A stretch of DNA of 64,000 bases, from assembly GCA_047601745.1 (NCBI GenBank), contig JASGIS010000001.1, positions 6,324,001 to 6,388,000 of the forward strand. The letters run 5' to 3'. The position numbers and the translations under genes are program-made. This DNA comes from JAKPAM01 sp047601745. Lineage in GTDB: Bacteria; Pseudomonadota; Gammaproteobacteria; Burkholderiales; Burkholderiaceae_E. Shown here piece by piece: positions 7,647 through 16,071 of this stretch (position 1 is the first letter of the stretch; each line of letters starts with the position of its first letter). The notes beneath the pieces are model-generated. The model saw nothing but the letters and a program-made list of their open reading frames with translations, had not been told where the DNA came from and ran no database searches.

Positions 7647-8075
7647 GCGTCGAAAGCGCGTGATCCGACTTTTCGCGCCGACGGCCGGCCGCCGCGCCGG
7701 CGCTCGAGCGCGCGCTCCTCGTGCTTCGACCTCGCCCCGCCGAGCACGTTCGCGTTCGCCAGGACGCCCTCGCGACCGCGCGCCGATCGTTGCATCAGTT
7801 GTAACTGTTTTTGCATTCGTCACTAATGAAGACGTTCGATAAACAAGATTAACGACGAATACTGCGTCGGCATTTGAAACACTTTCCGCATTGGGTTAAT
7901 TCTGAAAGCCAATCATCGACCAATCGACCAATACTAATGGCCTAGTTCATAGCGCTCCAGTCAATATGACTTGTGCTAATTTCGCTAGCTCTCGCAGTCA
8001 ATGCACGGTCAATCAGTTTTTCTTCGTTCTCTCGATCCGTGCAGCGTAATTAGGTATCAGGCAAGGAGTCTGCAG
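7647..8075. other. Intergenic region, AT-richer than its surroundings
   Basis: I see no gene here. The part from about 7780 to 8060 is clearly lower in GC than the rest of the window. It holds short direct repeats: CGACCAAT twice in tandem near 7916-7931, and three copies of GTCAAT between about 7960 and 8015. These may be regulator-binding sites for the LysR gene that follows, or a trace of inserted DNA. Confidence 0.4.
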
Positions 8076-8969
8076 ATGGACCGGTTCCGGGAGATCGAGG
8101 CGTTCGTCGCAGTGGTCGAGGCGGGGAGTTTTGTCCGCGCTGGCGAATCCTTGCGAATCTCGAAGGCAGCCGTTTCACGTTCACTGCTTGATCTGGAGCA
8201 ACGCCTCGGCGTCAGATTGTTGCAGCGGACCACGCGACGCCTTTCATTGACCGACGCGGGCCGCGCTTATTTCGATCGCGGCAAACAGTTGCTCGCCGAT
8301 CTGGCCGAAGCCGACAATCTGGTCGGCTCCGATTCGATGCGGCCGGTAGGCCTGCTCAAGATCAGCGCGCCGCAAACCTTCGGCATGCGAGTGCTGGCCG
8401 ACGCCTGGGGCGTCTTTCTCGACCGGTATCCGGAGGTCAAGCTCGAGGTCTTTCTGACCGACCGCGAGGTCGACATGATCGACGAGGGTTATGACGCCAG
8501 CATCCGGATCGCGCGAACGCCCGATTCGTCGCTGATCTCGAGACAGTTGTGCAGTATGAGGATGCATCTGGTCGCGTCTCCTGATTATCTGGCCCGCAAG
8601 GGCACGCCGACCAGCGTCGCCGATCTCGAGCTGCACGACACGATCGCGTTCACGCGAGCCTCGCGGGGTGCATCGTGGCGACTGCTGGATGGCGCCGACG
8701 AGATCGACGTGCCGATCAAGCCGCGGATCCAGGCCAACGACGGCGACACCTGCGTGGCGGCGGCGCTCAACCACCAGGGCATCGCTTACCAGCCCGATTT
8801 CATCGTCGGCGCCCACCTCGAGGCCGGGCGGCTGGTCCGGGTGCTGCCCGAACTGGACGGCTACGATCTCGGCGCGTACGCGGCCTACCCGGCCCGCAAG
8901 CACCTGTCGGTCAAGGTGCGCGTGCTGATCGATTTTCTCGCCGAGCACTTCTCGACCCCGCGCTGGTAG
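8076..8969 (+). CDS. LysR family transcriptional regulator (CrgA-like)
   Basis: A 297-residue LysR regulator. The N-terminal winged helix-turn-helix reads MDRFREIEAFVAVVEAGSF, then RISKAAVSRSLLDLEQRLG (about 29-47) and LLQRTTRRLSLTDAG (about 50-64). The C-terminal two-lobe effector domain begins around residue 90 with GLLKISAPQTFG, typical of the CrgA/YafC-like subgroup. AAGGAG (8063-8068) precedes the ATG at 8076. It faces a convergent phosphatase gene downstream and an AT-rich region upstream, so no regulated partner can be named from context; the divergent helicase is far away. Confidence 0.92.
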   Translation: MDRFREIEAFVAVVEAGSFVRAGESLRISKAAVSRSLLDLEQRLGVRLLQRTTRRLSLTDAGRAYFDRGKQLLADLAEADNLVGSDSMRPVGLLKISAPQTFGMRVLADAWGVFLDRYPEVKLEVFLTDREVDMIDEGYDASIRIARTPDSSLISRQLCSMRMHLVASPDYLARKGTPTSVADLELHDTIAFTRASRGASWRLLDGADEIDVPIKPRIQANDGDTCVAAALNHQGIAYQPDFIVGAHLEAGRLVRVLPELDGYDLGAYAAYPARKHLSVKVRVLIDFLAEHFSTPRW

Positions 8970-9040
8970 CGCGCGGCCGGCCTCGTCGCGAGCCGGCCTC
9001 GCGTCTCGGGCCGGCCTCGTTGCCGGCCGGTCGCGTCCGC

Positions 9041-9086
9041 GCGCCGGCCGCTACTGGACGTCGCCGGCCGCTACCGGACGTCGCCG
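9041..9086. repeat. 20-bp tandem duplication between convergent genes
   Basis: Two 20-base units (9041-9060 and 9061-9080) differing at two positions, core CGCCGGCCGCTACTGGACG, with the start of a third. The preceding bases 8970-9040 contain three looser copies of GCCGGCCTCG. Confidence 0.7.
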
Positions 9087-9099
9087 TTCTTCGCCGCCG

Positions 9100-9879
9100 C
9101 TAAGCGAGGCGGGCCAGTGTCCGCGCGAGCAGGTCGTCGTTGGCGGCGGCCACCACGCGGCCATCGAAGCGTTCCGACAGCGGCGCCCCGTCCCATCCGC
9201 AGATCCGTCCGCCGGCCGACTCGATGATCGGCACGAGCGCCATCACGTCGTAGCGCTGCAGACCCGCTTCGATGACCAGATCGATCTGGCCCGAGGCCAG
9301 CAGCCCGTACTGGTAGCAGTCACCGCCGAAGCGTCGCACGGCGACCGCCGACTCGACCTGGGCGATCCGCCGCGCGTCGTCGCCGGCGAACAAGTCCGGC
9401 GCCGTACTGAACAGCTTGGCCGCCGACAGTTCGGCGCACGCGCTGGTCCGCACGGGCTCGCCGTTCCAGCTCGCCGGATTACCCGGCCCGGCCGCCCAGC
9501 GCTCGTCCAGCATCGGCATGTCGATGATGCCCAGCAGCGGCCGGCCCCGATCGAGCAGCGCGATCAGCGTGCCGAACAGCGGCACGCCGCAGATGAAGCT
9601 GCGGGTTCCGTCGATCGGATCGAGCACCCAGCGCAACGCGCCGTCGCCCTGCTCGCCGAACTCCTCGCCCAGCACCGCGTGCTCGGGAAAGCGTTCGGCG
9701 ATCGCCGCGCGCATCGCCTGCTCGATCCGGCGGTCGGCCATCGTCACCGGGCTGGCGTCGGACTTGCTCTCGACGGCCAGCGGCTGGCGGAAATACTGCC
9801 GGGCGATGGGTCGGGCCAGATCGGCCAGTTCATGCGCGAACTGCATCCATTCGCGCGTCTGCGTATCGGAATCGGTCAT
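9100..9879 (-). CDS. hisN: Inositol monophosphatase family protein, probable histidinol-phosphatase
   Basis: A 259-residue Mg-dependent phosphatase of the IMPase superfamily. The metal site residues are visible: Glu72 in GEEFG, Asp87 and Asp90 in LDPIDGT (86-92), and the C-terminal Asp in RYDVMALVPIIESAGG. Cytoplasmic. The sequence style (SDASPVTMADRRIEQAMRA, WVLDPIDGTRSF) is that of the HisN group, which dephosphorylates histidinol phosphate, but inositol-phosphate or 3'-phosphoadenosine activity cannot be excluded. The start at 9879 is chosen because GGAG stands about 11 bases upstream and the family begins here; the frame is open further. No his genes are adjacent. Confidence 0.82.
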   Translation of the reverse strand: MTDSDTQTREWMQFAHELADLARPIARQYFRQPLAVESKSDASPVTMADRRIEQAMRAAIAERFPEHAVLGEEFGEQGDGALRWVLDPIDGTRSFICGVPLFGTLIALLDRGRPLLGIIDMPMLDERWAAGPGNPASWNGEPVRTSACAELSAAKLFSTAPDLFAGDDARRIAQVESAVAVRRFGGDCYQYGLLASGQIDLVIEAGLQRYDVMALVPIIESAGGRICGWDGAPLSERFDGRVVAAANDDLLARTLARLA

Positions 9880-9981
9880 CGTAAAGGCTCCAGGCCGTGC
9901 GCGAGGCACGGCCGCGGCGATCGCGGAAGAGGAAAGCGGGACAGGCATCGCGGATGCGGCGGCATCCGCGCCCGCGGCGGA

Positions 9982-10308
9982 TCAGGACTGCGCGGTCGAC
10001 TTCAACTCGATCTCGACGAAGACGAACTCGCCGTCGTTGGCATTGATGACGTTGTGCTCGACGCCGGCTGGCCTCGCGTACGAGCGGCCGGCCACGAGTT
10101 CGCTGTCGATCACGCCCTGCGGCGTTTCCAGCCGGAGCGTGCCCGAGGTCATCGGCACCACCGCATACGCGTACGCGTGGCGGTGATAGCCGGTCTGAGC
10201 GCCGGGGGCGAAGCGCCACTCGGTGATGATCACGTGTTCGTTGTCGACCTGGACGGTCGGCACGGCCGACGGACGGCCGTCGGCGGACGGGGAAGCGGAT
10301 GAGCACAT
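9982..10308 (-). CDS. Small cupin-domain protein (BauB-like)
   Basis: A 108-residue single-domain cupin. The first cupin motif is WRFAPGAQTGYHRHAYAYAVVP, carrying the HxH metal ligands, with the second motif in YARPAGVEHNVINAND. It closely resembles the small cupins linked to beta-alanine catabolism (BauB), whose chemistry is not settled. ATG 10308 is a natural start for that family but lacks a good ribosome site. It is divergent from the 2OG-Fe oxygenase gene; both are metal-dependent beta-barrel enzymes, but no pathway link is evident. Confidence 0.8.
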   Translation of the reverse strand: MCSSASPSADGRPSAVPTVQVDNEHVIITEWRFAPGAQTGYHRHAYAYAVVPMTSGTLRLETPQGVIDSELVAGRSYARPAGVEHNVINANDGEFVFVEIELKSTAQS

Positions 10309-10438
10309 GGCGATGAACGATGCGGGGCCGGGTGGACGGAAGCGGCGCGCCGACGCGGGCCGCGGCGTCCGCCGGACGGGACAAAGACGATAGTATGACG
10401 AGACACGCCCCTCGCGGACCGCCCGCACAAGGATTTCG

Positions 10439-11239
10439 ATGCTCTCCGCTGGCACGACGGCCGGCGCCAGTCCGTGGTCGCTCGAATCGACCACACCCGG
10501 CGCGACGCTGGCCGACCAAGGTTTCGTCTTTCTGACCGCCGAGGCGCTGCGCGCGCTGGCCGACCTCGACGACGCCACGACCGGGCGCTGGGCCCGGACC
10601 TGGAACGACCTGCCCCCCGATCGCTACCTGAAGGACGGCGGACGCTATCGCAGCCGGCGCCATAGCTGCTTCGTGCAGGACGTCGCGGCGCCCGACGCCG
10701 GGCTCTCGCGCGTGCCGCACCGGCCGCACTGGCAATCGACCGACTACAACGCGTTGCACGGCGGCATCGACCGGCTGTTCGAACCGATAACGGCCGAACT
10801 CGTCGACGACCCGGCGTGGGCCCGCCTGCTGACGTCGTTGGGCCGGCTCTTCGCGACCGACTCGGGGGCGCGTCGATGGTCGATCGAAGCCCATCAGTTC
10901 CGGATCGACACACGCGACGGAATGGGCCGGCCGACACCGGAAGGCGCCCATCGCGACGGCGTCGACTACGTCGCGGTGATCCTGGTCGGACGCGAGGCGA
11001 TCAAGGGCGGCGAGACGCGGATCTTCGAGGCCGACGGGCCGCGCGGCATGCGCTTCGTGATGACGCGGCCGTGGAGCGCCGTATTGCTGAACGACCGGCG
11101 GATGATCCACGAGGCGACGCCGATCCAGCCGGCGTCGCCGACCGACGCGCGGACGCCGGACACCGCGGGCAGCGCCGGACACCGGGATACGCTCGTGCTG
11201 ACCTACCGGGCGGACGGCTTCCAGCGACCCGCCGCCTGA
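10439..11239 (+). CDS. 2OG-Fe dioxygenase family protein
   Basis: A 266-residue protein of the 2OG-Fe_Oxy_2 type (the family including bacterial L-isoleucine/amino-acid hydroxylases). The Fe(II) ligands are seen in GAHRDGVDYVAV (HxD, about residues 166-177) and the distal His in MIHEATPI (about 224-231); the RDTLVLTYR near the end supplies the 2-oxoglutarate Arg. AAGGA precedes the ATG at 10439. Expected reaction: 2-oxoglutarate-dependent hydroxylation, with a free amino acid as the best-known type of substrate; the substrate here is unknown. Divergent from the cupin gene with 130 bases between. Confidence 0.82.
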   Translation: MLSAGTTAGASPWSLESTTPGATLADQGFVFLTAEALRALADLDDATTGRWARTWNDLPPDRYLKDGGRYRSRRHSCFVQDVAAPDAGLSRVPHRPHWQSTDYNALHGGIDRLFEPITAELVDDPAWARLLTSLGRLFATDSGARRWSIEAHQFRIDTRDGMGRPTPEGAHRDGVDYVAVILVGREAIKGGETRIFEADGPRGMRFVMTRPWSAVLLNDRRMIHEATPIQPASPTDARTPDTAGSAGHRDTLVLTYRADGFQRPAA

Positions 11240-11240
11240 C

Positions 11241-11343
11241 GCCGACTTTCGCTACGCCACTCTCGCAACGCCGGCTCACGCGACGCTGACTCGCGCTATG
11301 CCGACTCGCGCTACGTCACACTCGCTACGCCGGCCCTGGTGGC
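11241..11343. repeat. Degenerate 14-15-bp tandem repeat, about seven units
   Basis: Starting right after the oxygenase stop, units of 14-15 bases follow one another, for example gccgactttcgctac, gccactctcgcaac, gccggctcacgcgac, gctgactcgcgctat, gccgactcgcgctac. The same unit size as the array at 5541-5638. The rest of the spacer to the next gene end at 11427 holds nothing recognisable. Confidence 0.65.
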
Positions 11344-11426
11344 GCCGGCTCTGGCGCTGCCGCCGATCGCGGCGTCGACGCCGGCCCGATCCCCGATCGC
11401 GCGCATCGGCCGGGTACCGGCAGCGA

Positions 11427-12914
11427 TCAGTGCCCGCAGGCCGGTTGGCGCGCGATGTTGACGTTCTGTCCGCTGACCGCGATCAGGCTGCAGTCGCATC
11501 CGGCGGACGCCTGGCAGGCTTCCAGCGCTTTCCGGCGGGCCTGCTGCAGTTCGAGATCGCATCCGACCCACAGGCCGGCGCGCCCGGGCAGCGCCGCGAC
11601 GGCCGAGACCTGTCCGGCCGGACATCCGGGTACGCTGCGGCACGCTCCCTTGCCCGAACGGCGGCACGCCTGCATCGCCGCGTGCTCGGCCTCGGCCGGG
11701 CGGCAGGCCATGCCGCTGAGCGGCGCGAAGATCTCGCGCGTCGCCTGATTGATCGCATACCAGTCCCCGGCCGGCGACGTACTGCGCACCGAGCCGGCGA
11801 CGACGTTCTGCGCGCTCGCCTTGGGCCGGCATCCGGGCTGCATGCCGGCGACCAGTTCGGTCGACGAGCGAACCGTCTGGCGCAGGCCGACACGCGGCGG
11901 CTCCGCGCGGGGCTGATCGAGCAGGATCCGCGCGTTGTCGAAACTGGCCTCGCCGCCGGCCACCTTCTGCGCCGGCACCGCGCGCGAGTAGTCGGTGCAG
12001 GTGATCGCCAGGCGCTTGCTGCTGACGGACGAGCTTTCGCACAGCGCCGAGAACTGCTCGCTCAGCACGAAGAAGCGCAGCCGTCCGCCTTCGAATTCCC
12101 ACGCGACCTGCGCATCGGGCACCGTCTCGCTGCGCTTCTCGCGAACCGCGTAACGCAGCAGTTCGCCGCGTCCGTCGGCGTGGAAGCGGAACGCGGCCAG
12201 CGACGCATTGCCGCTCGGGTTGGCCGGCAGCCAGATCGCCTGCATCAGGAAGGCCGACGCCGACGGCGTATCGGCCAGGCCGGCCTTCGGATGCACGGGG
12301 CGGCCGCGCCGCGGCGCGACGTCGCTCAGGCTGTTGGACGCGAGCAGCGTGGTCGCGCGCTTGCCTTCGGACAGCCACGACAGCATCCGCGACGGCGGCT
12401 GGCTCTGCGGTGATCCGGTACGGCGATTGATGATCTCGAGCAGTTCGCGTTCATTGCGCCGCTCCGCCAACGACTCGGCCGAACGGCCGAACTTGTCTTC
12501 GACGTACGGATCGGCACCCAGCTCGAGCAGCGTCCGGGCGACGTTGGTCCGGGACGACGGCGGTGCGCGCGTGATCGAGTCGATCAGCGCCGTCGTGTCG
12601 TCCAGATCCAGCGGCGCGTCGACGCCGACGCGCTTCGCGAAGAAGCGCACGGCCTCCGGATTGCCGACGCGGACGGCGACGCTCAGGCCTCGCCGGTCGT
12701 CGAGATCTCCCGGATACTGCTCGATCAGCGCGGCCGCGCCATCGAGATCGTTGTCCTTGATCAGCCGCGACAACTCGGCGACCTGCTGCGTCGAGTTCAG
12801 CGGGGTGATCGCGCAGCCGGCCAATGCCCATGCCAGCAGCATGACGAGGCACCAGTGCAGCGAACGATGAAGGTCGAAAGCGGGACGACGAATGAACAAG
12901 GTCGGATCCATCAC
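11427..12914 (-). CDS. Ankyrin-repeat lipoprotein with a cysteine-rich C-terminal domain
   Basis: A 495-residue predicted lipoprotein: an N-terminal basic region, a hydrophobic segment and a lipobox ALAGC (Cys near residue 34). Residues about 45-170 look like ankyrin repeats (LLELGADPYVEDKFGRSAESLA is the clearest). The middle section, about 230-340, is not recognised. The last ~130 residues are rich in cysteine and end with SLIAVSGQNV, resembling DUF4189-like domains, in which repeated Ala/Cys patterns report on stress or redox. The start is GTG 12914 or the adjacent ATG 12911; no strong ribosome site. Anchored in the envelope; role unknown, likely protein-protein interaction. Confidence 0.7.
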   Translation of the reverse strand: MMDPTLFIRRPAFDLHRSLHWCLVMLLAWALAGCAITPLNSTQQVAELSRLIKDNDLDGAAALIEQYPGDLDDRRGLSVAVRVGNPEAVRFFAKRVGVDAPLDLDDTTALIDSITRAPPSSRTNVARTLLELGADPYVEDKFGRSAESLAERRNERELLEIINRRTGSPQSQPPSRMLSWLSEGKRATTLLASNSLSDVAPRRGRPVHPKAGLADTPSASAFLMQAIWLPANPSGNASLAAFRFHADGRGELLRYAVREKRSETVPDAQVAWEFEGGRLRFFVLSEQFSALCESSSVSSKRLAITCTDYSRAVPAQKVAGGEASFDNARILLDQPRAEPPRVGLRQTVRSSTELVAGMQPGCRPKASAQNVVAGSVRSTSPAGDWYAINQATREIFAPLSGMACRPAEAEHAAMQACRRSGKGACRSVPGCPAGQVSAVAALPGRAGLWVGCDLELQQARRKALEACQASAGCDCSLIAVSGQNVNIARQPACGH

Positions 12915-13006
12915 GGCTCAATGCCCACAAGCTACCCTTGCTTCTCGGGCCGCGCAGCCAGATAAGTCACGAAACGGCGCCGAACCCGCGTCGAGGAAAC
13001 TTGCGT

Positions 13007-13786
13007 TCAGAACGTCCCCGGATACGCGCCGCCATCGATCAGCAGGTTCTGCCCGGTGATGAAGCCGGCCTGCGCGCTGCACAGATACGCGCACGCCTGA
13101 CCGAACTCGGTTTCGTTGCCGAACCGGCCCGCGGGAATCGACGCGCGGCGCTGCGCCTCGACCTGCTCGACGGAAACGCCGCCCGAGCGCGCGACGGCGG
13201 CGATGTTGCCGCGCAGCCGATCGGTGTGGAACATGCCCGGCAACAGGTTGTTGATGGTCACGTTGTGGGCCACGGTCTTACGCGCGACGCCGGCGACGAA
13301 ACCGGTGAGCCCCGAGCGCGCGCCGTTGGACAGTCCGAGGATATCGATCGGCGCCTTGACCGCGCTCGACGTGATGTTGACGATTCGCCCGAAGCGGCGC
13401 GCGATCATGCCGTCGACGGTGGCCTTGATCAGCTCGATCGGCGTCAGCATGTTGGCGTCGATCGCGCGGATCCACGCGTCGCGCGTGAACTCGCGGAAAT
13501 CGCCGGGCGGCGGCCCGCCCGCGTTGTTGACCAGGATGTCGATCTGCAGCGCGGCCGCCAGCGACGCAGCGCGTCCGGCCTCGGTCGTGATGTCGCAGGC
13601 CACCGGCACGACGGTGACGCCGGTCTGCCCGGCGATGCGCGCGGCCGCTTCGTTCAGCGGCCCTTCGCTGCGCGCGTTGATGACGAGATGGACGCCTTCG
13701 CGCGCGAGCGACAGCGCGCAGCCATAACCGAGGCCCTTGCTGGCGCCGCACACCAGCGCCCATTTTCCTTCGATCCCGAGATCCAT
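13007..13786 (-). CDS. SDR family protein without the catalytic Tyr/Lys
   Basis: A 259-residue short-chain dehydrogenase-fold protein. The nucleotide loop CGASKGLG (13-20), ACD (63-65) and NNAG (87-90) are present, and Ser140/141 of the tetrad is kept (NITSSAV). The YxxxK motif is replaced: aligned bases read SNGAR at 153-157, so Tyr is Ser153 and Lys is Arg157. This matches the subgroup of beta-ketoacyl-ACP-reductase-like SDRs known to lack a perfect catalytic tetrad (I recall it as cd05344). It may be a binding protein or use another mechanism. GAGGAG lies 12 bases before ATG 13786. It ends with the usual LIDGGAYPGTF. Confidence 0.88.
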   Translation of the reverse strand: MDLGIEGKWALVCGASKGLGYGCALSLAREGVHLVINARSEGPLNEAAARIAGQTGVTVVPVACDITTEAGRAASLAAALQIDILVNNAGGPPPGDFREFTRDAWIRAIDANMLTPIELIKATVDGMIARRFGRIVNITSSAVKAPIDILGLSNGARSGLTGFVAGVARKTVAHNVTINNLLPGMFHTDRLRGNIAAVARSGGVSVEQVEAQRRASIPAGRFGNETEFGQACAYLCSAQAGFITGQNLLIDGGAYPGTF

Positions 13787-13865
13787 CGCCGTCGCGCTCC
13801 TCTTATCGTCGCTCCGCGTTCACGGCGGGGCCGGCGGCGATCATCCCACATCCGGGCTGCCGGTT

Positions 13866-14261
13866 TCAGCAACGTTCGTCGGAAAGCGTGTCGCAGAACG
13901 CCCGGATCTGCTCGTCCGGCATCCTCAGCATCTCGGCGACGATCGATTCGCGCCGTTCCTGATAGGCGGACGACGCGCGCGCCCGTTCGATGTCGGCCTG
14001 ATTGACACTCGCGCAGCGCTGTCGCGCCTCGGCGGCTCGCGCTAACCGCGCCTGCCGATCGGGCGATTGCTCGGCGCAGACCTGCACGAACGCATCGGTC
14101 GTCGCCAGGTCCTCGGCCAGCGAGCCGTCCTGCGCCCGAGCGGGCGCGGTCGCCTGCGCGATCGCCGCGGCCAGCAGGCCCCACGCGGCCAGCCTGCGCC
14201 GCCGGCCCGGACGGCGGCAAGCATGACCGCCGCGCGTCGGCGCGGACCGGCTGGCCGTCAT
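13866..14261 (-). CDS. Small secreted cysteine-containing protein, unrecognised
   Basis: A 131-residue protein with an arginine-rich N-region, a hydrophobic segment (about residues 24-40) and an ARAQ signal-cleavage-like site, so probably periplasmic, mature length about 88. The mature part has four cysteines (Cys62, Cys83, Cys123 and the terminal Cys131), enough for two disulfides, and a predicted helical character (QARLARAAEARQR). I do not recognise a family. Its ATG overlaps the stop of the ATPase gene as ATGA (14258-14261), so it is probably translated with it. The start could be further in; the overlap is the reason for choosing 14261. Confidence 0.55.
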   Translation of the reverse strand: MTASRSAPTRGGHACRRPGRRRRLAAWGLLAAAIAQATAPARAQDGSLAEDLATTDAFVQVCAEQSPDRQARLARAAEARQRCASVNQADIERARASSAYQERRESIVAEMLRMPDEQIRAFCDTLSDERC

Positions 14262-15841
14262 CGCTTGCGGCCGCCCAGAATCGAACCGAGAACGCCGCGG
14301 ACGATCTCCCGGCCCACCGACGAGCCGATCGAGCGCGCCGTGCTCTTGGCCAGCGCGTCGACGACCGAATCGCTGCGGCGCGATCGCGACCGGCTCGCAC
14401 CACCGCCGCCGAGCACGCCGCCGAGCCCTTGCAGCAGGTCATCGAAGAAGCCGCCCGTTCCGCCGTCCGTCGGCTTGGCGCCGTCGCCGGTCGCGGTGCC
14501 GGCGCCCGCGCCGCCGCTGCGGGAGTCGGCCGAGCCCGTGGCGCCCCCGGCGGCGCCCTGCCCGCCCGCCTGGCCCTTGAGCTTCTCGTAAGCCGACTCG
14601 CGATCGATGGCCGTCTCGTAGACGCCGGCGACGATCGACGACTGGCGCAGCGCCTGGCGCTCGGCATCGGTGATCGGGCCGATCCGCGACGCCGGCGGCA
14701 GCACGTACGCGCGTTCGACGATGTTGGGGCGGCCCTTCTCGTCGAGCATCGACACCAGCGCCTCGCCGACCTCGAGTTCGGTGATCGCCTGCGCGGCGCT
14801 GAACGCCGGGTTCGCCCGCAGCGTGTCGGCGGCCGCCTGCACGGCCTTCTGGTCGCGCGCGGTGAACGCGCGCAGCGCGTGCTGGACGCGGTTGCCGAGC
14901 TGGCCGACGACCGTATCGGGCACGTCGAGCGGATTCTGCGTGACGAAGAACACGCCGACGCCTTTCGAACGGATCAGCCGCACGACCTGCTCGATCTTCT
15001 GCAGCAGCGACTTCGGCGCGTCGGTGAACAGCAGGTGCGCCTCGTCGAAGAAGAAGACGAGCTTGGGCTTGTCCGGATCGCCGATCTCGGGCAGGCGCTC
15101 GAACAGCTCGGACAGCAGCCACAGCAGGAAGGTCCCGTACAACTGCGGCGCGTTCATCAGCTTGTCGGCGGCCAGGATGTTGATGACGCCGCGCCCGGAC
15201 GCGTCGGTCTGCAGCAGGTCGTCCAGGTTCAGCATCGGCTCGCCGAGGAAGCGGTCGCCCCCCTGCTCGGACAGCTTGAGCATCGCCCGCTGGATCGCGC
15301 CGATCGAGGCGGCCGACACGTTGCCGTACTCGGTCGTGAAATCGCGCGCGTTGTCGCCGACGAACTGCAGCATCGCCCGCAGGTCCTTCGCGTCGAGCAG
15401 CAGCAGGCCGCGTTCGTCGGCGATCTTGAACACCAGGTTCAGCACGCCTTCCTGCGTCTCGTTCAAGCCCAGCATCCGCGACAGCAGCAGCGGGCCCATG
15501 TCCGAGACCGTCGCGCGCAGCGGATGGCCCTGCTCGCCGAACACGTCCCACAACGTGACCGGGAACGCCGTCGGCGTCGGCGCCGGGATGCCCAGCTTGT
15601 CCAGCCGCGCCTGGAACTTCGGCGTCACCGCTCCGGCCGCCGCGAGCCCGGTCAGGTCGCCCTTGACGTCGGCCATGAACACCGGCACGCCGATCGCCGA
15701 CAGGCGCTCGGCGATGACCTGCAGCGTGACGGTCTTGCCGGTGCCGGTCGCGCCGGTGATCAGTCCGTGCCGGTTGGTCAGTGCCGGCAGCAACGACAGC
15801 CAGGTCTGGTCGGTCTTGGCGATCTGCATCGGTTCTATCAT
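14258..15841 (-). CDS. HerA/YjgR-type ATPase (DUF853)
   Basis: A 527-residue P-loop ATPase of the DUF853 family (E. coli YjgR), related to HerA/FtsK-type motors. Walker A is GATGTGKT (about 27-34) and Walker B is LVFFFDEAHLLF; the phrase PVFMADVKGDLTGLA is the family signature. The C-terminal ~110 residues begin with a low-complexity Gly/Ala/Ser linker, then a short conserved tail STARSIGSSVGREIVRGVLG. ATG 15841 gives MIEPMQIAKT, parallel to the MSEPLLIART opening of YjgR; ATG 15829 is an alternative. The biological role of the family is unclear. It is divergent from yebC and coupled to a small secreted protein. Confidence 0.88.
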   Translation of the reverse strand: MIEPMQIAKTDQTWLSLLPALTNRHGLITGATGTGKTVTLQVIAERLSAIGVPVFMADVKGDLTGLAAAGAVTPKFQARLDKLGIPAPTPTAFPVTLWDVFGEQGHPLRATVSDMGPLLLSRMLGLNETQEGVLNLVFKIADERGLLLLDAKDLRAMLQFVGDNARDFTTEYGNVSAASIGAIQRAMLKLSEQGGDRFLGEPMLNLDDLLQTDASGRGVINILAADKLMNAPQLYGTFLLWLLSELFERLPEIGDPDKPKLVFFFDEAHLLFTDAPKSLLQKIEQVVRLIRSKGVGVFFVTQNPLDVPDTVVGQLGNRVQHALRAFTARDQKAVQAAADTLRANPAFSAAQAITELEVGEALVSMLDEKGRPNIVERAYVLPPASRIGPITDAERQALRQSSIVAGVYETAIDRESAYEKLKGQAGGQGAAGGATGSADSRSGGAGAGTATGDGAKPTDGGTGGFFDDLLQGLGGVLGGGGASRSRSRRSDSVVDALAKSTARSIGSSVGREIVRGVLGSILGGRKR

Positions 15842-15908
15842 GGCGTGCACCGGATCGGAGCGCCCGTGGTCATTCGAGGAGTCGATCGTCGGCGACAGGG
15901 GGCGCGGA

Positions 15909-15917
15909 TGATAAAAT
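15909..15917 (+). promoter_or_regulatory. Candidate extended -10 promoter of yebC
   Basis: TGATAAAAT (15909-15917): an extended -10 (TGn) in front of TAAAAT, in the region between the divergent ATPase and yebC genes. No clear -35, as expected for extended -10 promoters. Confidence 0.4.
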
Positions 15918-16071
15918 CCGCGGTTCCTCAACGTCGAGCAAGGTCGAGGAACGTCGATCGAATGGTTCGACCCGCGGGCTGCGGCTATGTTGCCACAGCC
16001 GGTGCCGTCGTAGCTGGCGCTCGCCCCTCCTCCGTCGTCCGCACTTTCCTCATCCAGGAGCATCGTCCGAC

